Below are positions 59,748 through 64,000 of a stretch of DNA of 64,000 nt, piece by piece (the first letter of the stretch is position 1; each line of letters begins with the position of its first letter). The stretch spans positions 124,001 to 188,000 of the forward strand of contig NZ_BBQZ01000001.1 in assembly GCF_000974805.1 (NCBI RefSeq), written 5' to 3'. The notes beneath the pieces were generated by a model. The model had not been told where the DNA came from and ran no database searches. It saw only the letters and a program-made list of their open reading frames with translations. The position numbers and the translations under genes were made by a program. This DNA is from Demequina salsinemoris (lineage in GTDB: Bacteria > Actinomycetota > Actinomycetes > Actinomycetales > Demequinaceae).

Positions 59748-60620
59748 CTAGATCGCGATGCCGACCGCGAGCAGGATGCCGTAGGCCAGCCCCACGGCGG
59801 AGGTCGCGAGGAAGATCGGCGCGAGCGCGCGGCCCTCGAACGGGCCGCGCACGGCGAGCCCGATGAGGAGCGACGGCAGCGCCGTGATGGTCGCGAGCAG
59901 CGCCCACGGGTGCGCGAAGGACACGAGCAGCGCGCACAGCAGCGGCGCCATCATGATCCCCAGGAACATGTGCCGCGCCCGCTGGGGGCCGAGCTTCACC
60001 GCAAGGGTGCGCTTGCCGGTGAGCGCGTCGGTCTCGAGGTCCCGGATGTTGTTGATCATGAGCATCGCCACCGAGGAGAAGCCGACGCCGGCCGCCGCCA
60101 CGACCGCCCACCACGTGATCTGACCGGCCTGCGCGACCATCGTGCCGAGCACCGCCACGAGGCCGAAGAACACGAAGACAGAGACCTCGCCCCAGCCGTC
60201 ATAGCCGTACGGCTTCGACGAGCCCGTGTAGGTCCACGCCGCGACGATCGCGATCGCGCCCACGATCAGCCACCACCACTGGCCCGCGACGGCCGTGAGC
60301 CACAGGCCCAGCAGCGCTCCGACGCCGAACATGAGGAACGCCGCGCGCTTGACCGCGGACGGCGTCGCCTTGCCCGTCGCGACGAGGCGGTCCGGGCCGA
60401 CACGGTCCATGTCCGTGCCGCGCACGCCGTCCGAGTAGTCGTTCGCGAAGTTCGACGCGATCTGGAGCGACAGCGCGACGCCCAGCGCCAGGATCGCGAT
60501 GAGCAGCCGGAACCCGTCCACGGCGATCGCGCTCGCGGTGCCCACAGCGACCGGCGTGATCGCGGTCCACAGCGTGCGCGGCCGCGCGCCGGCGACCCAG
60601 TCCTGCATCGTCGTGGTCAT
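59748..60620 (-). CDS. menA: 1,4-dihydroxy-2-naphthoate polyprenyltransferase
   Basis: This 290-residue UbiA-superfamily membrane enzyme has about nine helices. It has the two Asp-rich sites: SNFANDYSDGVRGTD (first, N-x3-D-x3-D type) and NNIRDLETDALTGKRT (second). It prenylates DHNA, the committed membrane step to menaquinone. ATG 60620 overlaps the menE stop as ATGA. The two form an operon menE-menA. Confidence 0.95.
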   Translation of the reverse strand: MTTTMQDWVAGARPRTLWTAITPVAVGTASAIAVDGFRLLIAILALGVALSLQIASNFANDYSDGVRGTDMDRVGPDRLVATGKATPSAVKRAAFLMFGVGALLGLWLTAVAGQWWWLIVGAIAIVAAWTYTGSSKPYGYDGWGEVSVFVFFGLVAVLGTMVAQAGQITWWAVVAAAGVGFSSVAMLMINNIRDLETDALTGKRTLAVKLGPQRARHMFLGIMMAPLLCALLVSFAHPWALLATITALPSLLIGLAVRGPFEGRALAPIFLATSAVGLAYGILLAVGIAI

Positions 60621-61720
60621 GCGTCTCCGTTCGAGGACTCGAGCAGGCGTCGTGCCTGCATCCTGTCGATCTTCCCACTGTCGAGCCGGGGGAGGGACTC
60701 GACGGCGACCACCTGCCGCGGCAGCTCGGGCGCGCTCAGGCGCGCGCCGTCATCGTGCAGCACAGGGGCGTCGTCCCGAGAACGGCCGAGCGCATCGCGC
60801 CATTCCGCCAGTGACGGCGCCTTCGCGCCGGGCGAAAGGACGACCACCGCGCCCACCCTCGAGCCCCACTCCGCGTCGGGCACCCCGGCGACCACCGCAT
60901 CGTCCACGAACGGGAGCGCGAGCAGCGCGCGCTCGACGCGCAGCGGGTGCACGTTGACGCCCCCGCTGATGATGACGTCGTCGGCGCGGCCGAGGACGGC
61001 GAGGACGCCGTCATGGACGATGCCGAGGTCGCGCGTGCGCAGCCACGTCTCGCCCTCGCGCGTCACCCAGTCGGCCGGGTCTCGCACGGGGAGTCCCGCA
61101 TTGTCCGCATATCCGTCGGCGAGCATCGGGCCTGCGAGCAGGACGTGGCCCTCGTCATCGATCGCGACGCGCGCGATGTCCAGCGGGACTCCGTCGTAGA
61201 CGCACCCGCCCGACGTCTCCGTCATCCCGTACGTCCGCACGATGGTGCCGGGCGCATCGTCCCTGTGCAGCGCGGCCCCGCCGATGAGGACCGCGTCGAA
61301 GGCGTCCAAGGCGGCGCGGCCGACGGGGTCGTCGAGCAGGCGACCCAGCTGGGTGGGCACGAGCGAGACGTACCGGCGCGAGCCGCCGGACGCGACCAGC
61401 GCGTCGACGCCGCGCGCGAAGCCCTCAGCCGTGAACGGCCCCGGGTCCAGCGCGACCACGCGGGAGCCTGACAGCGCCGCGCGCGCGAGCACCATCGCGC
61501 CCGCGATCCGCGTGGTCGGCATCGCGAGCAGCCAGTCGCCGGGTCCGCCCAGGCGCCGGTCGGTCGCCTCCGCGCCCGCGCGCAGGGCCGCACCGGAGAT
61601 CAGGACCTGGCGAGGCTCACCGGTCGAGCCCGACGTCGGGGCCGCGATGCCGGTCGCCGCGCCCGACAGCGCGGCTGCCAGCGCATCGGCCGGACCTGAG
61701 GACAGCGGCGCGTAGTTCAC
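60617..61720 (-). CDS. menE: o-Succinylbenzoate-CoA ligase
   Basis: This 367-residue ANL-superfamily ligase is shorter than Bacillus MenE, as is usual in actinobacteria. It has the P-loop APTSGSTGEPRQVLIS, the A5 motif RTYGMTETSGG, the hinge region DLGIVHDGVLAVLGRADDVI and the late Lys in LDSGKIDR. It activates o-succinylbenzoate with ATP and CoA. GTG 61720 is chosen over GTG 61741 since a TAGGCT box lies 7 nt upstream and would otherwise fall inside the coding region. Confidence 0.92.
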   Translation of the reverse strand: MNYAPLSSGPADALAAALSGAATGIAAPTSGSTGEPRQVLISGAALRAGAEATDRRLGGPGDWLLAMPTTRIAGAMVLARAALSGSRVVALDPGPFTAEGFARGVDALVASGGSRRYVSLVPTQLGRLLDDPVGRAALDAFDAVLIGGAALHRDDAPGTIVRTYGMTETSGGCVYDGVPLDIARVAIDDEGHVLLAGPMLADGYADNAGLPVRDPADWVTREGETWLRTRDLGIVHDGVLAVLGRADDVIISGGVNVHPLRVERALLALPFVDDAVVAGVPDAEWGSRVGAVVVLSPGAKAPSLAEWRDALGRSRDDAPVLHDDGARLSAPELPRQVVAVESLPRLDSGKIDRMQARRLLESSNGDA

Positions 61721-61727
61721 CTGGCTC

Positions 61728-61733
61728 AGCCTA
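61728..61733 (-). promoter_or_regulatory. -10 box of leaderless menE promoter
   Basis: TAGGCT on the minus strand, 7 nt, then GTG 61720. It is only 9 bp from the -10 of the divergent DUF3048 gene. Confidence 0.5.
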
Positions 61734-61742
61734 GGCGGCACC

Positions 61743-61748
61743 TATGCT
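61743..61748 (+). promoter_or_regulatory. -10 box of leaderless promoter (DUF3048 gene)
   Basis: TATGCT, 6 nt (GACGAG), then GTG 61755. RNA polymerase bound here would cover the menE start and vice versa. Confidence 0.5.
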
Positions 61749-61754
61749 GACGAG

Positions 61755-62825
61755 GTGACCAGCATGAGGATGAAGGGCGGCGCTGCCGCGATGGCCGCAG
61801 TCGCGCTCCTCCTCGCGGCGTGCGCACCATCCGTCGAGAGCTCGCCGGCGGTGACCGCGAGCTACGAGTCCGAGGGAGCGCGCGCCTCGGCGCCCGCCGC
61901 GCCCGAGGACCCCTACCCGGAGGTCGTCTGGCCGCTCACCGGGCTCGACGCGACCGACGCCACCGAGGAGGAGATGGCGAACCCCGCGCTCGCGATCAAG
62001 ATCGAGAACTCGATCGACGCGCGCCCGCAGGAGAACCTCGAGTACGCCGACGTCGTCTACGAGGAGTACGTCGAGGCCGGCATCTCGCGCCTGGTCGCGA
62101 TCTTCCACTCGCAGATGCCCGAATCCGTCGGCCCGATCCGATCGATGCGCCCCATGGACAAGAACATCATGGGCTCCTACCTCGGCCCGCTCGTGTTCTC
62201 CGGCGCACAGAACGGGTTCATCAACCAGAACGCCGCCGCCGGCATCGTCCAGATCACGCAGGACCGCGGCGACTACGGCTTCTACCGCACCTCCGACAAG
62301 GTCGCCCCGCACAACCTCCACGGCTACCTGTCGAAGTTCCTCGAGCAGGCGGGCGACACGACCACGCCGCCGCAGCAGTGGGACTGGGCCGTCGACGTCG
62401 ACGAGTCCACCGCGCAGACCGAGGGCACGAAGATCTCGAACATCGCGATCATCATGTCCGGCTGGGCGCACCCGAGCTGGGACTACGACAAGTCCACCGG
62501 GCTGTGGATGCGCTCGGAGTTCGGCGTCAAGCACGTCACCACCGACGGCACCCAGATCTCGGCGACCAACGTCGTCGTGCTGCGCGTCAAGATCGTCACG
62601 AACCACGACGGCGGCGGGTCGGGCGTGCCCGAGACGCTGCTCGCGGGCTACTCCGGCGAGGGGCAGCTCATCTCGGGCGACAAGGTCGTGGACATCGAAT
62701 GGTCCAAGGACGAGATGACCGACCCGATCGAGATGACGACCACCGACGGCGAGGCCGTCGAGCTCGCGCCCGGTCAGACGTGGTTCGAGCTCATCCCCGT
62801 GTCCGGGTCGGTCACGGTCTCCTAG
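61755..62825 (+). CDS. DUF3048 (YerB-like) lipoprotein
   Basis: This 356-residue lipoprotein has lipobox LAAC (Cys near residue 23), a short spacer and a DUF3048 N-terminal domain (PLTGLDATDATEEEMANPAL, ALAIKIENSIDARPQ, and GPIRSMRPMDKNIM), then the C-terminal DUF3048 domain (DKVVDIEWSKDEMTDPI). The family is extracytoplasmic and of unknown function. GTG 61755 lies 6 nt after TATGCT; alternative ATGs (61764, 61770) would also leave a signal peptide. Confidence 0.88.
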   Translation: MTSMRMKGGAAAMAAVALLLAACAPSVESSPAVTASYESEGARASAPAAPEDPYPEVVWPLTGLDATDATEEEMANPALAIKIENSIDARPQENLEYADVVYEEYVEAGISRLVAIFHSQMPESVGPIRSMRPMDKNIMGSYLGPLVFSGAQNGFINQNAAAGIVQITQDRGDYGFYRTSDKVAPHNLHGYLSKFLEQAGDTTTPPQQWDWAVDVDESTAQTEGTKISNIAIIMSGWAHPSWDYDKSTGLWMRSEFGVKHVTTDGTQISATNVVVLRVKIVTNHDGGGSGVPETLLAGYSGEGQLISGDKVVDIEWSKDEMTDPIEMTTTDGEAVELAPGQTWFELIPVSGSVTVS

Positions 62826-62930
62826 CACTCAAGGCTCGCGCGAAGCGGGTGCGCGGGCGTCGGCCCGGGCGCCCGCTTCTTCATGTCGGGCGCGGTCCGA
62901 TGGGTCGGATCGGGGCGTCGCTGTACACGC

Positions 62931-63023
62931 GCGGACACTTTCTGACACATCGCGCCGGGACGCTGCGGCGTGTCGCGCGAGACACGCCGTGCGGGGCGTC
63001 CGCCGCGTGTCAGGAAGTGCTCA
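62931..63023. repeat. 94-nt nested palindrome, copy B
   Basis: It shares GCGGACACTTTCTGACACA and the following ATCGCGC with copy A, then an inner stem GCGGCGTGTC / GACACGCCG around GCGCGA (62965-62989). The right outer arm is decayed (GTGTCAGGAAGTGCTC). The flanking middle segments differ from copy A but still tend to pair within this copy. Confidence 0.75.
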
Positions 63024-63071
63024 CCGTGCGCGCGGGACGCCGCCGACGTGCCGAGAGCTGACTCACGGAGC

Positions 63072-63142
63072 GGTCGCTGCAAGCGGGTGAGTGAGTGTCG
63101 GTTCTGAGAGGTCGCTGCATCTGGCGGGTGAGCCAGTGTCGG
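63072..63142 (+). repeat. Two degenerate direct repeats
   Basis: GGTCGCTGCA, a few variable bases, GCGGGTGAG, two variable bases, AGTGTCGG occurs at 63072-63101 and again at 63110-63142. Only two copies are present and the spacing is 8 bp, so this is a small tandem duplication. Confidence 0.65.
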
Positions 63143-63164
63143 CCAGCGTCAGGACGCGTACGGG

Positions 63165-64000
63165 TCAGTACGCATAGGGGAAGCGCGTCCAGTCGGGCGC
63201 GCGGTGCTCGAGGAACGCGTCGCGGCCTTCCTGAGCCTCGTCGGTCATGTAGGCCATGCGGGTCGCCTCGCCCGCGAAGACCTGCTGGCCCGCGAGGCCG
63301 TCGTCCGCGAGGTTGAACGCGAACTTGAGCATGCGGATCGCCTGCGGGGACTTCGTGGCGATCTGCGCGGCGTACTCGAGGGCCTTGCTTTCGAGCGACT
63401 CGTGCGGCACGGCCTCGTTGACCGCGCCCCAGGCCTCCGCGTCCGTGGCCGAGTACTCGCGCGCGAGGAAGAAGATCTCCCGCGCGCGCTTGTCTCCGAC
63501 CTGACGCGCCAGCAGGGCTGAGCCGTAGCCCGCGTCGAAGGAGCCCACGTTCGCATCGGTCTGCTTGAAGCGCGCGTGCTCCTTGGACGCGATCGACAGG
63601 TCGGCCACGACGTGCAGGCTGTGACCGCCGCCGGCCGCCCAGCCGTTGACCGCCGCGATCGTCACCTTGGGGGAGTTACGCATGAGGCGCTGAACCTCGA
63701 GGATGTGCAGGCGGCCGCCGTAGGCCGGAGCGTCCTGAGCCGTGCCCTCGTACAGGTAGCCGTCCTTGCCGCGGATCCGCTGATCGCCGCCCGAGCAGAA
63801 CGCGTGCACGCCGTCATCCGCGGGCCCGTTGCCCGTGAGGATGATCGCCGCGACGTCCACGGTCTGGCGCGCGTGGTCGATCGCGTGGTAGAGCTCGTCG
63901 ACGGTCTGCGGGCGGAACGCGTTGCGCACCTCGGGGCGGTTGAACGCGATGCGGACGGCCGGCAGGTCCTTCTCTCCGTCCTCGGTCCGCGATACCCACC
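63165..64000 (-). CDS. menB: 1,4-dihydroxy-2-naphthoyl-CoA synthase (5' end outside window)
   Basis: The reading frame is still open at the right edge, so the N-terminus is missing. The visible 278 residues are a crotonase-fold enzyme with MenB marks: RIAFNRPEVRNAFRPQTVDEL, FCSGGDQRIRGKDGY, GWAAGGGHSLHVVADLS, the catalytic Asp/Tyr region TDANVGSFDAGYGSA and a C-terminus ending in DWTRFPYAY. It closes the second ring of the naphthoquinone. With menE and menA it forms a menaquinone locus, but it reads toward them from outside the DUF3048 gene and is not in the same operon. Confidence 0.95.
   Translation of the reverse strand, partial: WVSRTEDGEKDLPAVRIAFNRPEVRNAFRPQTVDELYHAIDHARQTVDVAAIILTGNGPADDGVHAFCSGGDQRIRGKDGYLYEGTAQDAPAYGGRLHILEVQRLMRNSPKVTIAAVNGWAAGGGHSLHVVADLSIASKEHARFKQTDANVGSFDAGYGSALLARQVGDKRAREIFFLAREYSATDAEAWGAVNEAVPHESLESKALEYAAQIATKSPQAIRMLKFAFNLADDGLAGQQVFAGEATRMAYMTDEAQEGRDAFLEHRAPDWTRFPYAY

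Larger units (their letters stand above)
62826..63164. other. Non-coding gap with palindrome copy B and direct repeats
   Basis: This 339-bp gap between convergent genes contains a GCGGGTGCGCGGGCGTCGGCC-like GC-rich stretch just after the DUF3048 gene, the 94-nt palindrome (62931-63023) and a degenerate ~31-bp direct repeat (63072-63142). No gene is seen. Confidence 0.55.

Noticed and set aside
63072..63142. Direct repeats as the start of a CRISPR array
   Set aside because: Only two degenerate copies with an 8-bp gap and no cas genes nearby.

Overview
The window is about 70% G+C and almost fully coding, with very short intergenic gaps. It comes from a Gram-positive actinobacterium, most likely order Micrococcales. 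The evidence is: a dnaK-grpE-dnaJ-hspR operon with HAIR operators; a BldC-type regulator; a 32-residue bS22/AURKAIP1-type ribosomal protein; menaquinone genes (menA, menE, menB); System II cytochrome c maturation (ResB/CcsA); F420-linked enzymes; and a cassette resembling the proposed F420-0 transporter. The genus is not determinable by eye. No rRNA, tRNA, phage, insertion sequence or CRISPR array was seen.

Layout. 1-3468: two glycosidases (GH36 alpha-galactosidase, cut by the window edge; GH127). 3465-8002: FUSC membrane protein, tadA, upp, a Bcr/CflA-type exporter and a DJ-1/PfpI protein. 8050-14649: a large sigma factor fused through a zinc-finger and membrane region to a predicted extracellular domain, a degenerate GGDEF protein and an intact GGDEF-EAL protein. 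14673-18758: the HspR heat-shock operon. 19091-22489: secreted VanY-type peptidase, rhodanese, F420-dependent G6PDH-family enzyme. 22486-25361: ABC cassette resembling the F420-0 transporter. 25497-34258: MocR regulator divergent from a pyrimidine/hydantoin catabolism operon with its own ABC transporter. 34561-39073: GNAT, then a thiamine ABC transporter under a TPP riboswitch. 39202-42798: small unknown protein, dcd, cellobiose phosphorylase. 42850-47019: hydrolase, phosphoribosyltransferase, two DUF4328 paralogues, DUF4349. 47190-49837: Ktr/Trk potassium uptake, BldC, bS22. 49941-57215: HAD phosphatase, glutaredoxin-like protein, then an operon from a phosphatase through TlpA-CcdA-ResB-CcsA, and a glycosyltransferase. 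57227-59725: small membrane proteins, a MazF-type toxin-antitoxin pair, a DUF2202 protein. 59748-64000: menA, menE, a DUF3048 lipoprotein, menB (cut by the edge).

Beyond the genes: (i) the 10-mer GGACGATGCG occurs about 29 times by eye on both strands, in genes and between them, where chance predicts less than one; (ii) a 49-nt intergenic hairpin occurs three times with two compensatory stem changes; (iii) a 94-nt nested palindrome occurs twice; (iv) more than a dozen genes have a TAnnnT box 6-9 nt before the start codon, which implies widespread leaderless transcription; (v) three convergent gene pairs share a CTAG so that their stop codons interlock.

Most functional calls rest on recognisable family motifs in the translated sequence. 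Nothing here was checked against a database.
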